Source: Tenrec ecaudatus (lineage: Eukaryota; Chordata; Mammalia; Afrosoricida; Tenrecidae). From it: a DNA stretch of 64,000 nt. The position numbers and the translations under genes were made by a program. This document shows, one piece after another, positions 45,755-56,352 of the stretch (its first letter is position 1; every line of letters begins with the position of its first letter). A model generated the notes under the pieces. The model did no database searches, was not told the DNA's origin, and worked only from the letters and a program-made list of their open reading frames with translations. The DNA lies in the NCBI RefSeq assembly GCF_050624435.1, contig NC_134540.1, positions 22,904,001-22,968,000 of the forward strand, read 5' to 3'.

Positions 45755-45842
45755 CTCATTTGCTTTTTTGATGTTGAGGGGGATAATGCATTTAGAGTTT
45801 GTTCTACCAGGTCAGACTGTTAATCAAGCTTTCTATTTAGAG

Positions 45843-46038
45843 CAGTGGTTCTCAACCTTCCTAATGTTATGATCCTTTAGTACAGTTTCTCATGTTGTGG
45901 TGACGCCCCCTCAACCATAAAATTATTTTCATTGCTACTTCATAACTGCAATTTTGTTACTATGACAAAATGGGCGACCCCTGTGAAAGCATTGTTTGAG
46001 TCCCAAAGGGGTCGCGACCCACAGCTTGAGAACCTCTG
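45843..46038 (-). mobile_element. SPIN (hAT) copy inside the mariner transposase
   Basis: A 196-bp element, inverted relative to the other two, with ends cagtggttctcaacc and gcttgagaacctctg. It is flanked by atttagag (45835-45842) and atttggag (46039-46046), 7 of 8 matching. Removing the element and one duplication restores the mariner reading F-Y-L-E-V-L-K-R-L, which proves the insertion order. Confidence 0.95.
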
Positions 46039-46455
46039 ATTTGGAGGTTCTGAAAAGATTGAGCAACAGAAGAAAAGCCTGATTTGTGCTGATGGGGGAC
46101 GTTTTTGCCACCACGACAATGCACCTGCTCATGCAGCCCCCTCAGTGTGCCAGTTTTTGCCCCACGCACCTTACTCACCAGACCTCACTTCATGTGGTTT
46201 CTTTTTGTTTCCGTGAATGAAGAGGGGCATGAAAGGACAATGATCTGACAAAGTTGAAGAGGGGAAGAAAATACTGAGAGCGGTCCTGCCACCCAGAGTG
46301 ATGAGTTAAAAAAATATGCTTCCAAGAATGGAATTGCAGATTTGACAAATGTATTATGTTTAATGGATAATACTTTGAAGGTGATAAGCTTGTTTGTAAA
46401 ATAAATAAATAAATAAATAGCTTTGAAAAAAATTCAATTTGAGGGGCTATTCCTC

Positions 46456-47835
46456 GTGTGTGTATACACACTCGCGTGCGCACGCAGATATGTATGTGTG
46501 CGTATGCATATGTGTAGATATATGCTTCACTTTGAAGATAAGTAAATTGGAAAAGGCTCCATGGATTCTCCTAAAATGCGACAGCTAAAGCTCAAGTGAT
46601 ATGATCAGTTGCTCAAGTTTTCTAGTTTTTAAGAGGGCCTTGATTTTGATGGCTTGAGGGAAGAAATTACAATTACCTTATTTTCTTCTCTTGATTCGGT
46701 TCTTCCACAGACAGGACCTTTTAGAAAATTAAAGAAAAAATGTACTTCTTTATCTCTTTCTGTGCTTGAAACTACTTGTTATTCATATTATAAAGTTGTC
46801 TGTCAGCAATAAGGCACACGCTTCTGCATGATAAGCTGTGGAATTGAGCAATTTAAATATTCATAGTTATAAAATGCCCCCCCCCCCAAGTAAGTGGTAC
46901 ATAGATATTTCCATTATTAGAAGAAAACATTTTAAATATTGCAGCTGGGTTAAAAGGGCAGTTGCTTTAATTCTATTCAATATTATTATATTCTATTCGG
47001 GACAATTTTTTAGATAGGTCCCAAGCTACTTTTAGAACCTGTTTCTTTAGTCAGGGAACATAATATGTGGCGCTGTGTTTCTAAATTAGAGAGCTCATCA
47101 ATGTTGTTTTTAGTTTTGAGTTGATGCCAACTCATGATTCATCTATAAAAACAAACAAAAACAAATAGAGCAACCCAGATGATAAAATAATAAAAATTGA
47201 ATATGCTCTTAGTTTATACCTGAACTGCAACTTATTCTTTTTCTCAAATTCATGTTTTATAAATATCCTTTATAACCTGTGCATTACATTCTAAAAACAT
47301 TGTAATGTGGGGGGAAAAACCCAAACACTTTCTGAAGAGAATGACTTGAAGGGAAGGAGGAATAGACTTAGGGGAATCAGAAAGGGGACTGGAAAATCAA
47401 TCGGGGAAGAGGGTATGATGGTATGAACAGAGGACTTGGTAGAAACTTACCTACAGGGAATGAAATCCAAGTATAAAATAAAAGAAGTTGAAATATTTCC
47501 ATTTTAAATTTGAATGGGAGCTATCAAGAAGAACTCATGATTTTCCTCCATTAAAAAACATATATTTCATAGATGTCTACTGAAAAGCCCTAGAAACAGC
47601 ACATTTCCAATGCCCAACTTGCCATCACCAAGTACATCAAAAGGAGACAGGGGTTCTTGGAGAAATGGCTGATTTTAACTCTGGGGCATAAAAGGTACAT
47701 GATGAACTTGAATTCAAGTTTCCTATTAAAGAATCTAAAGCTATCAAATAGCCAGTGGCCAGAGATGGGATCATTGGAATATGAAAAAACAATAATGACT
47801 TTAAGTAAATATTTTAAAGCCAAAGTTCATAAAAG
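46456..47835. other. Intergenic; short simple repeats
   Basis: 46456-46525 is a cryptic purine-pyrimidine alternating tract (gtgtgtatacacactcgcgt, then tatgtatgtgtgcgtatgc). A C run lies at 46877-46888. No supported gene is seen. Confidence 0.5.
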
Positions 47836-47870
<35 letters not shown>

Positions 47871-47941
47871 TGCGTGTGTGTGTGCGTGTGTGTGTGTGTG
47901 TGAAAGAGAGAGAGAGGAGGGAGGGAGGAAGATAGAGGATG

Positions 47942-47994
<53 letters not shown>
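47836..47994. repeat. Compound microsatellite (TG)n(GA)n(GATA)13
   Basis: An interrupted TG tract (47838-47902) passes into GA and GGA runs. It ends in about 13 perfect GATA units (47942-47994). It is likely highly polymorphic. Confidence 0.97.
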
Positions 47995-47995
<1 letters not shown>

Positions 47996-48804
47996 AAGGC
48001 TAACATGTGAGCCCAGCTGACTGCCTTGAGTGAGTTTCCAGCTTGTAGAACAGGCCGAGGGAATCCAGCTAAACTGTCTGTGGTGGACTCCCAGAGTTGA
48101 GAAGATGGAACTAAGCACTCAGGTACAACAAAATGTTAGAAGTTTACAGGGCAAATTTTCAGAGAATAGTGATCTTCAGTGAGGAGAAACCTAGGAATCT
48201 GGAGAAAATCTCCTTCAGTTATTCAGGAGCGCCCTGATCAGTGCACTAGGTGAAGGTTGGCGAATTAGAACAGAAAACAGTATTCAAATCAGGTTGGAGA
48301 TATTGGGTTGGGTCCTATGAATCAGACCGGAAAATCTTATTATGCTCTGGTACTCACGAAAGTCTTGTTGCAGTCATGGAGAAAACTCTCCCTAAAAGGA
48401 CTGCTGTGTTGGTCACAGCTAACAATTAAGCTGATGGTACACAGCAGCAACAGCGAGTCTCACAAACAAGACCCGGAAGCAGGTAACATAATTGCATTCC
48501 AGGGCAACGCTCAAGAATATTTCTACGCACACAAAACTATCTAGTCCAGCAAAGTAAAAATCAGAATTTCTGGTATCTAATTGAAGATTCCCAGGAATTC
48601 AAAGAAGCTTGTATCTAATACCCAAATGCAACAGATCATTAGTATTTTTGCCATACCTGCTACACTTATTCTCTCTCTGTTTTTCCCCTGGGAATATTTT
48701 AAAGCAAATTATAGACTTCATGCCATTCTGCTCTTAACATAATGCATAAAAGAAGAGAGCAGTTTTTACACACTCACGCAGCCATTATGACATATAAGCC
48801 ACAT
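47995..48804. other. Intergenic, nothing recognised
   Basis: No supported gene or named repeat. Confidence 0.4.
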
Positions 48805-49485
48805 TCAAACTCAGTGTCATCGAGCCCATTCGGACTCAAAGCAAGTCTCCAGGACAGAGCAGACCTCCTCTGTGGGTCTCTGACACTGGAACCCGGTGTC
48901 CTGAACACTTTTATTGGCACTCCATCCACATATCACACCATTCAGTACTTCAAGCATATTAAGAGGAGTTGCATAATCATTATCACAATCAATTTTAGAA
49001 CATTTCCTTCCCTCCCCCACATGGTTAAATCACTTTTAAAATGAATTGTGTGATCACCATCAGTTCTAGTGAGCGCTCCCTCTGCTCCCACATACATTGT
49101 TTGCACCCCCCACCCCCAACCCCCTCACCCTTACCTCCCCTTTAAACCCTTGCGCCAGTTATCTCTGTGCATCTACTCCTTTTGTGCCTCGAAAACTGGA
49201 AAACCCAACAGAACCAATAAAAACCAAAAAAAAAATAAAGCGGTAAGGCTAAAATAATAAATAGGGAGATAAAAATATAAATAGTATTAATGAAAAGATC
49301 ACGGTGAATATTTAAAAGGCCAGAGAAGAATTTGTTGTCATGGAACAAGCAAGACACACTTGCACCTAGCCGAGAGACACTGCAGCTCTCTGTGGGAGTA
49401 GAAAGTCTCGCCTTTCTCCCTCCAAACAACTGACCCTGTAATTATCAGCTCAATGCATAATCCCTACATTACCAGAACTCTTATT
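48805..49485 (-). repeat. AfroSINE split by a LINE
   Basis: Antisense halves lie at 48805-48898 (gagcccattcggactcaaag, ggacagagcagacctcctct) and 49376-49485 (ctgtgggagtagaaagtctc, attaccagaactctt). A possible duplication, gacactg, flanks the inner element. Confidence 0.8.
48899..49375 (-). mobile_element. LINE family B fragment
   Basis: Antisense, with gagttgcataatcattatca, acatttccttccctccccca and tgtcatggaacaagcaagac. The last block is shared with the 19-kb and 30-kb copies. Confidence 0.7.
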
Positions 49486-49654
49486 AATACACAGAGCAAA
49501 ATAAAAGGTACCGGACATCACTGAATAACTAGATTACATTCCACTGTCGCCAATTGCGTAAAAGATTTTTGTTTAATATTTAGTTTTTTTAAATCCGGCC
49601 ACAAACGAAGTGTACATACTGCACTTGGTTATGGTCCTGTCTCCTCCACTTTAG

Positions 49655-49880
49655 GCGCTCCTGCGCTGTCGTAATTACCCGCTAGGCCTGTAAAAAGTTA
49701 CAGTCTTAGCATGGGAAGGGAAGGGATATCTTGGAATGAGTAAGATATGTCAATAAAAATGTTATTCGAGAGGGAAAAAAAAGTTACAGTCTTGGAGACT
49801 CACAGGGCACTTGTACCCTGTCCGCTTAGGTCGCTGTGAACTGGGGTTGACTTGATGACAGTGAATTTGGTTCTTCCTTT
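49655..49880 (+). repeat. AfroSINE split by a 73-bp insertion
   Basis: The sense body reads taaaaagttacagtctt at 49691-49707 and resumes at 49781 (aagttacagtcttggagact), ending ggtcgctgtgaactggggtt and gacagtgaatttggttc. Confidence 0.85.
49708..49780 (+). mobile_element. Orphan 73-bp processed insertion
   Basis: A perfect 13-bp duplication, aagttacagtctt, flanks it (49695-49707 and 49781-49793). The insert ends in an A run, and an AATAAA lies about 20 bases before that (tgtcaataaaaatgttattc). It looks like the 3' end of a polyadenylated RNA copied by LINE machinery. The source RNA is not recognised. Confidence 0.7.
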
Positions 49881-50029
49881 GAAAAAAATTGCCCTTGACT
49901 TGTAAGAACCAGTCAGTGGGTGTGTACAACGTGCACATTCTACATTTGGTGGCTTGCTTCCTCTTGATGTCATTTAACCTGATCTTCTATTGCTTGTTTT
50001 CCCTGGAGACCAGAAGATCCAAAGACTTG

Positions 50030-51453
50030 TGTGGTAGTTATAGAATTGTTTGTCAATCTGAGAGGATTAGAGTGAAGGGGTGGAGTCCAGCCTGTCAATC
50101 AGGTCATAGCCAATGAGGCCTCTGTGGGAGCATGGCCTTCTCCTGCGCATTCTGGAAACACCTGTATTTCCTCCTTAGAGGCAGGAGACACACACACACA
50201 TTCTCTCTTTCTGTCTGCTCACTCCCTGGGAGACATTACAGTTGACAAGCCACATGGAGACAGACTGATGGCAGCCAGAGCCTGCGAGTTGGAGAAGCCA
50301 CATGGAGACTCTTGTCAGTGCTGAGATGATTTACAATGCCACTGAACCACAAAATTTCCCACCTACTGGCCTGTGATCTTCTGCATTTGGTGTCACTGCA
50401 TGTGTTTTGTGAGTCTGAAGAGGACTTTATAGATTGGCATTAGACATATGGGCTAATATTGGACTTATGGACTTGATCTGGATTGGGATGTTTTCTCAAT
50501 ATTCAATTGCACTTGTATATAAAGCTCTTTTAAAAATCATTTTATTGGGGGCTTGTACAATTCTTATCACAATTCATACATACATCCATTGTGTCCAGAA
50601 AATATGTACATTTGTTGCCATCACTCATTCTCAAAACATTTGCTTTCTACTTGAGCCCTTAATATCTGCTGCTTGTTTCCCCCTTCCCTCCCCACTCCTC
50701 CCTACCTCATGAACCCTTCATCATTCATAAATTATTATTATTTTGTCATATATTACACTGTCCCACGTTTCCCCTGCCTTCTTCTCTGCTGTCCATCCCC
50801 CCCAGGGAGGAGGCTATACGTAGATTCTCGTAATCAGTTCCCCCTTTCTAGTCCACATTATCTCCACTTTCACCACTGGTCCTGAAGGAGTCATCTGTCT
50901 TGGATTCCCTGTTTCCAGTTTTTATCTGTACCTATGTACATCCTCTGGTCTAGCCAGATTTTTAAGATAGAATTGGGATAATGATAGTGGGGGTTGGGGG
51001 GGTGGGAAGAAGCATTTAAGAACTAGAAGAAAGTTATGTTTCATCGTTGCTACCCTGCTCCCTGACTGGCTCATTTCCTCCCCATGACCCTTCAGTAAGA
51101 GGTATCTGGTTGGCTACCAATGGACTTTGAGTCTCCACTCTGCACTCACCCACATTTTCAATGATATGATTTTTTGTTCCTTGATGCTTGATACCTAATC
51201 CCTTCGACAGCTCGTGGCCACACAGGCTGGTGTGTTTCTTCCATGTGGGCTTTGTTGCTTCTGAACTAGATGGCCACTTGTTTATCTTCGAGCCTTTAAG
51301 ACTACAGACGCTATATCTTTTGATAGCTGGGCACCATCAGCTTTCTTCACCACATTTGCTTATGCACACATTTTTCTTAATTGATCGTATCAGGGAGGTG
51401 GGCACATATGAGTGTCTATGAATTTGTTTCTCTAGTCAACCCAGACTAACACA
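50030..51453 (+). mobile_element. Solo LTR (family with TGTGGTAG...AACACA), split by a LINE
   Basis: The outer bases are TGTGGTAGTT and CAGACTAACACA, with an exact 5-bp duplication, acttg, at 50025-50029 and 51454-51458. A 5-bp duplication suits an ERVL/MaLR-type endogenous retrovirus LTR. A TATATAAA box lies near 50517. No internal viral gene is present. The LTR is about 560 bp without the inner LINE. Confidence 0.88.
50528..51392 (-). mobile_element. LINE family A inside the LTR
   Basis: An antisense copy placed just after the LTR TATA box, ending near attgatcgtatcagggaggt. The LTR resumes at catatgagtgtctatgaatt. No clean target duplication is seen. Confidence 0.85.
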
Positions 51454-51458
51454 ACTTG

Positions 51459-51945
51459 ATCTAGATTAATTTTTTCAGCAAGGATATTGCATGGGCATTT
51501 ATATTTCACATTATATCACACGGTAATGCAATAATTTCTGGTTGTCTCACTTTTGGTGCTGCTAAATTGATTAGTGAATTTAGATGACTAGGTCTGACTT
51601 CTTCATGAAAAGGTCCCTATTATCCTTTCATCTAATTGCTTTCGTTATTTATTTCCATCGTTACTGAAACTACTTTTTTAAATGAAGAGTTGATAGATGT
51701 TGTCTTTTTTAATGAGATTGAGTTGATATTTTTAAAAATGTACAACCTGATGAATGTTGACATATGTCACAAAACTGTCCATTGGAGTAATGAACAGGTC
51801 CATCATCCCATGGTGTTTCCTCTGAGTCTTTGTAAGATCAAACGTTTTCATAATAAGAAAAAAAGAAAAGAAAAGATGTATGAGTCATATCAACAGGGTT
51901 TGGGGACTGAACCCTGGCTGTTAGTAACAAGGGAACGGTCTACAC
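51459..51945. other. Intergenic, nothing recognised
   Basis: No supported gene or named repeat. Confidence 0.4.
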
Positions 51946-52176
51946 CAGGGATTGGCATACTGTCTCTCACGAGCCACCTCAGGCTCTCTCAGTGCGTATG
52001 TGCACGTGACTCTGAAAATAAAAATCATAGTTTCCCTTATAACCTTTCGAGAGGATATTTTTCAGATAGAGGTGATTTCATTTGTTTGTCAAAATACATT
52101 AGGGCTCTCCAATAGTGCTTAGCTTATTGTGAGGGCCAGGACTGGCTCTTTGGCCTCAAAAGTTTGCCGACTCCTG
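51946..52176. mobile_element. hAT-type non-autonomous element (not SPIN)
   Basis: 231 bp with ends cagggattggcatact and, in complement, caggagtcggcaaact. The subterminal matches extend further (gagccacct against gagccagtc). The flanks gtctacac and gaatagag match only 4 of 8, but both fit parts of the nTCTAGAn hAT target. No coding sequence. Confidence 0.65.
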
Positions 52177-52190
52177 GAATAGAGTGACAT

Positions 52191-52343
52191 CTCGAGTAGG
52201 CGGTGTCACCGTTGAGTAGGCGGCATCACCGTTGAGCAGGCGGTGTCGCCCTTGAGTAGGCGGTGTCACCGTTGAGCAGGCGGTGTCACCGTTGAGCAGG
52301 CGGTGCCACTGTTGAGCAGGTGGTATCACCGCTGAGCAAACGT
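52191..52343. repeat. 20-bp minisatellite, about 7.5 units
   Basis: The unit cggtgtcaccgttgagcagg repeats with strict 20-base spacing and scattered substitutions. It begins 15 bases after the end of the hAT element. Confidence 0.96.
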
Positions 52344-52553
52344 TAAAATTGGGAGCATGGAGGAGAAACTGGTGGTTGAATTTTGTGCAACGGGACATTC
52401 AGGGAGAGATGCCAAGTAGGGAGGTATTCCATTACAGGAAAAAGTATCACATTAAAGGAGAAAGGTATACACTTGAGAATATTGTATGTAGTCATTAAAT
52501 TCAGAATGGAAATTAGCTAAAGAGCAATGATAGAGTTGCTTGGAAAGGGTTTA

Positions 52554-52579
52554 GGGGGGGACGGAAACCCCCCCCCCCC
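52554..52579. repeat. G7/C12 hairpin
   Basis: Seven G, a 7-base loop (acggaaa), then twelve C: a perfect GC stem. No coding or transcription-stop role is implied. Confidence 0.9.
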
Positions 52580-52899
52580 ACTGAGAAACCTGTTATGATC
52601 CGGTATGAGAAGAGGAGCCAGCTAAGAGGAAGGAGGAAGATGATGAGGGCACGGCGTCACAGAGGTCGAGGACAGCTACAGAGAGGCTATGCGAGCCGTG
52701 CCAACCCTCGTACTTCATACTCTGCTACCGGACTTTTACTTCTTTCTCAGAAAGGATAAATGAACGTATCTCATATTCTATTGAACGCGAGTACCCTCTG
52801 AAAGATGTGTGCCAGTGTAAAGCAATACATTATTTAATATGATTCTTTTAGATGTAGGCAAATGGCCTTCAGTTTACTGATGGGTCTGGGTAAGAAGGT

Positions 52900-53570
52900 G
52901 GGGGAAGATACTGATTGGATTATATGATTGGGCTGTGAGTGATTATGAACAGGTTTTTTTTTTTTTATTCCCATCCTGCTGGGCATCTGTAATAGTTACA
53001 TAATCGTGTGTCAACTTGAGGGTATTAAGAGTGAAGGGTCGGAGTCTAGTTCTGTCTTTCAGGTCACAGCCTGAAGACGCCTCTTTGTGGGCAAGGTGGG
53101 CCAATTCTCTCTGTTTCACCATTTCTCTTGACAAGCCACATGGAGTCACACTGATGGCAGCCAGACCTCTGGAGATTCTTCCATTGTCATTATTTTCCAC
53201 AAGACTTTTCACCTACTGGCCTGTGATCTTCCTGCATTTGGCATCACTGTGAGTGGCTACATGGGTCTGAAGAGGAATTTATGGACTAATATTGGAATTA
53301 TGAACTATATTTGGACTGGGCTGGGATGTTTTCTTAATATATAATTACTCTTTGATATAAAGCTCTCTTAACATATATGAGTGTCTCTGGATTTGTTTCT
53401 CAGTCAACCTGGACCAACACAGTATCCAATCAGTCATCTCAGAAGCAGGGGGAGGGATTGCACTATCAGCAGGAGAAGAGCCAGGAGTGGAGTTGGTCCT
53501 TTGGATCTGGAGATCTTTGCACATAGAACCTCCTTGATCCGGGAAACAGCTTTGACATCAAAGGAGAGCC
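52900..53570 (+). repeat. Unclassified repeat split by a solo LTR
   Basis: The left part (52905-52987) matches 15232-15335. The right part (53422-53570, caatcagtcatctcagaagc and on) continues it. The solo LTR at 52988-53421 interrupts it. Confidence 0.5.
52988..53421 (+). mobile_element. Solo LTR, short variant
   Basis: Same family as the copy at 50 kb: starts TGTAATAGTTACATAATC and ends GACCAACACA. It is 434 bp owing to internal deletions. The flanks are gcatc (52983-52987) and gtatc (53422-53426), 4 of 5 matching. Confidence 0.82.
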
Positions 53571-53572
53571 AG

Positions 53573-54022
53573 AAGCACATCTGTACACTCATTGCCCTCA
53601 TCATTCTCAAAACATTTGCTCTCCACTTAAGCCCTTGGCATCAGCTCCTCATTTTTCCCTCCCCCTCCCTCCTCCCTCATGAACCCTTGATAATTTATAA
53701 ATTATTATTTTGTCATATCTTGCCCTGTCCAACATCTCTCTTCATCCACTTTTCTGTTGTCCGTCCCCCAGGGAGGAGGTCACATGTAGATCCTTGTAAT
53801 CAGTTCCCTCTTTCCAACCCACCCTCCCTCTACCCTCTCAGTATCGCGTCTCACACCACTGGTCCTGAAGGGATCATCCCTGGATTCCCTGTGTTTCCAG
53901 CTCCTATGTGTACCAGTGTACACCCTCTGGTCTATCCAGACTTGCAAGGTAGAATTGGGATCATGATAGTGGGGGTTGGGAGGAAGCATTTAGGAACTAG
54001 AGGAAAGTTGTATTTTTCATCA
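53573..54022 (-). mobile_element. LINE family A fragment lacking its 3' end
   Basis: An antisense internal piece from aagcacatctgtacactcat to agaggaaagttgtatttttc. Neither the A tail nor a duplication is visible, so it may be a remnant of a rearranged copy. Confidence 0.82.
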
Positions 54023-54039
54023 CTTTCACCATGTTTCTT

Positions 54040-54250
54040 GTGGACCGGTGGCATAACTGTTTATGCATTGGGCTGTGACCCACAAGGTCAGCAGTTCAAA
54101 ACCACCAGTGGCTCCTTGTGGCAAAAGATGGAGCGTTCTCCCTCCAGAAAGAGTTCCAGTTGAGGAAACCCACCAGGGCAGTCCAACCCTGTCCTAGAGT
54201 GTCGACATGAGTCAGTATCAATCGGATGGCAGTGAGTTTGGCTTTTTTGC
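54040..54250 (+). repeat. AfroSINE, sense, near full length
   Basis: ccggtggcataactgtttat at the head, gtcagcagttcaaaaccacc at the B box, then the ggatggcagtgagtttggct tail. Confidence 0.93.
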
Positions 54251-54407
54251 TTTCCGGTGCGCTATCAGAATTTGATTTCCAGATCCTGCAGGGCTGAGGA
54301 CTAGACTGCAGTGTGACAGAGCAACTGAAGTAAATGGTACCTTTTGAGGAGTCTGGGTAGCGAAATGACTAGTCTTGTCCGATGACTTCTAAACCTCAGG
54401 AAGTCTT

Positions 54408-54606
54408 TCTTTCAGGAACATAAGCATTGAGCTGCTAACCAACCAAGTCTGAAGTTCAAAAGCACCAGTAGCTCTGCAGGAGAAAGCCTGGGATTTCTAC
54501 CCTGGTGAAGAATTAGTCTCAGGAACTCACAGATGCAGCTAGGACTGACTAAAAGGTTGCTAAGAGTCTGCACTGACTCCATAGCAGCGAGTTTAGGTTT
54601 GGTTTT
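54408..54606 (+). repeat. AfroSINE, sense
   Basis: The B box side reads gtctgaagttcaaaagcacc and the tail reads gcactgactccatagcagcg followed by gtttaggtttggttttt. Confidence 0.88.
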
Positions 54607-54857
54607 TAAATTAAGTTTAAAATGAGTACTGTTTAAAAGCTGACTTTTTATTGTGTATTAGTAGGCTACCTAATATTCATGGCAAAATTAGTAACCAAAA
54701 TTTTTATCCTGAGAGATTAAGCAGGGTGTAAAAAACTCTTGGTATCAATTTCACAGGAGGATATTCCTTTAGAAATAAGACATGTTTCCTTAAGACCATA
54801 ATTTTAATATTTCTTTAGAGAATTAAATGGGAATTCTTAACATTTTATATACAAACA

Positions 54858-55560
54858 AACTCCCTAACATCAAATTGATTCTGACTCAAAACTACTGTGG
54901 TAGTTACATAATCTGGTGTCAATTTGGGACTTGAGAGGATTAAGAGTAAAGGGGTGGAGTCTAGTCTGTCAATTGGGTCATAGCCAATGAGGCTTCTCTG
55001 TGAACATGGCCTTCTCCTGAGATTCTGGGAACTCCAGTATTTCCTCCTTGGAGGTGGGACACACTCTCTCTCGGCTCCTTCCCTTGGAGACTCTCTACTG
55101 ATAAGGCTCACTCCCTTAGAGACATCCAGGAGGAGAAGCCACATGGACCAGCACTGGGAGCTAGAGAAGCCACGTGAAGACTCCTGCTAATGCTGAGATG
55201 CTTACAATGCCACTGGATCCAAAGACTTCCCACCCACTGGTCTGTGATCTTCCTGTTGTTGGCATCGTTGCATGTGTTTTGTGAGTCTGAAGAGGACTTT
55301 TTAAATTGGTATCAGGCATATGGACTAATATTGGACTTATGAACTTGATCTGGACTGGGCTGGGAAGTTTTCTAAATATTCAACTGCTCTTGTATATAAA
55401 ACCCTTTCCTATACACATATGATTGTCCATAAATTTGTTTCTTTAGTCTACCCAGACTGACACAGCTACCCTATAGGACAGAGTAGAATCATCCCTGTGG
55501 GTTTCTGAGACTGCAACTCTCTAAGGAAGTGGCCAGCCTCAGCTTTCTCCTTATCTTCAA
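54858..55560 (-). repeat. AfroSINE split by a solo LTR
   Basis: 54858-54895 (aacatcaaattgattctgac) and 55465-55560 (gctaccctataggacagagt, gggtttctgagactgcaact) are one antisense SINE opened by the LTR. Confidence 0.82.
54896..55464 (+). mobile_element. Solo LTR inside an AfroSINE
   Basis: 569 bp, TGTGGTAGTTACATAATC to CAGACTGACACA. The flanks are actac (54891-54895) and gctac (55465-55469). It has a tgtatataaaac box near 55392. This is the best-preserved uninterrupted member in the window and useful as the family reference. Confidence 0.88.
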
Positions 55561-56149
55561 TTAGATAAAAATTATTTATAATATAGTACTGTCCCTGTTT
55601 GTTCGAGGATCTTAGCCTGAGAGGGAATCGAATCAACAAGTTCAAACTCCTTTTACTGCATGGATCTTGTCTTCAGCATTTCTGACAGCGACTATCTAGC
55701 CACGACCTGTGTACCCAGTGTGACTATGTGGTAGCTCTTCTTTTTAGGGATTTCTGCATTGAGGATTGTCAGAATAAGCTGCTTTTTTTGATGTCCAGGC
55801 TATAGCAGGTTTTTAGGTCCCTTTGAGGAAAGGATGAAGAAAAATGATCCATAGATTGAATATCTTCTACATGAGTTTTTCGTATTTGTTGAATCCAAGA
55901 ATACACGAGTCAATAAAATGATGCCATTTACCGGGTTCTGACCAGTTCACCCTTTACTATTAGCCTAGTAAGAATTGTTAGGAGAACCTTGGAAGTCTTT
56001 TACATTAAGTCCTTTATCAGTAACATTAACATCTTCGGGAGCATCTTGAGCACCTGTGCTACATTCTGTGGGTCCCCATGCTGCTGAGCAACATTTCCTT
56101 CTCCCTTCCATAATGCTGCGAGTGGTGGTTGGACACAGAGAGAAAGCAT
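55561..56149. other. Intergenic, nothing recognised
   Basis: No supported gene or named repeat. Confidence 0.4.
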
Positions 56150-56300
56150 GAGAAGTAATGCGTGTGTCAGAAAGAACCTTGTCATTGGAACCAGTAGATA
56201 TGATTCAAACCCACTCCTTCGGTATGTGATCTTGGGCTATCTTCTTACCCTTGAGTCTCCATTTCCTCATTTTATAAATGAAGATAATGCTTTCTTGACA
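56150..56300 (+). repeat. MIR SINE
   Basis: The MIR core order is visible: gattcaaacccactcct, tgtgatcttgggct, gtctccatttcctcatttta, taaatgaagataatg. This is an ancient mammalian-wide repeat. Confidence 0.75.
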
Positions 56301-56352
56301 AATCTCCTAAATGAATTCAGAAAGAGAAGCCAAATTAAGTCTATTCACAGAT

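Larger units (their letters stand above)
43829..46455 (+). mobile_element. Decayed mariner transposon, split by an L1 and a SPIN
   Basis: Removing the LINE (44600-45754) and the SPIN copy leaves about 1.25 kb, the usual mariner length. The ends tgagggtcaccct and, in complement, gaggaatagcccct are a degenerate inverted pair. The transposase remnants read in order: R-P-A-V-K-L-C-F-L-L-G-K near 44010; K-S-R-S-G-R near 44170; a K-M-L-I-C stretch before the LINE; V-N-Q-A-F-Y-L-E before the SPIN; and then H-H-D-N-A-P-A-H-A-A and P-Y-S-P-D-L after it. The H-H-D-N and S-P-D-L motifs belong to the mariner catalytic core. Multiple stops and frameshifts make it dead. Confidence 0.85.

Noticed and set aside
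43829-46455. Possible domesticated transposase gene
   Set aside because: The mariner frame has many stops and shifts and two large insertions, so no host protein is plausible.
52156-52398. Repetitive peptide frame across the minisatellite
   Set aside because: The 20-base period is not a multiple of three and the frame is a by-product of the tandem repeat.
53381-54163. 260-codon frame, the second longest in the window
   Set aside because: It runs through a solo LTR end, an antisense LINE 3' UTR and an AfroSINE, so it is not a gene.
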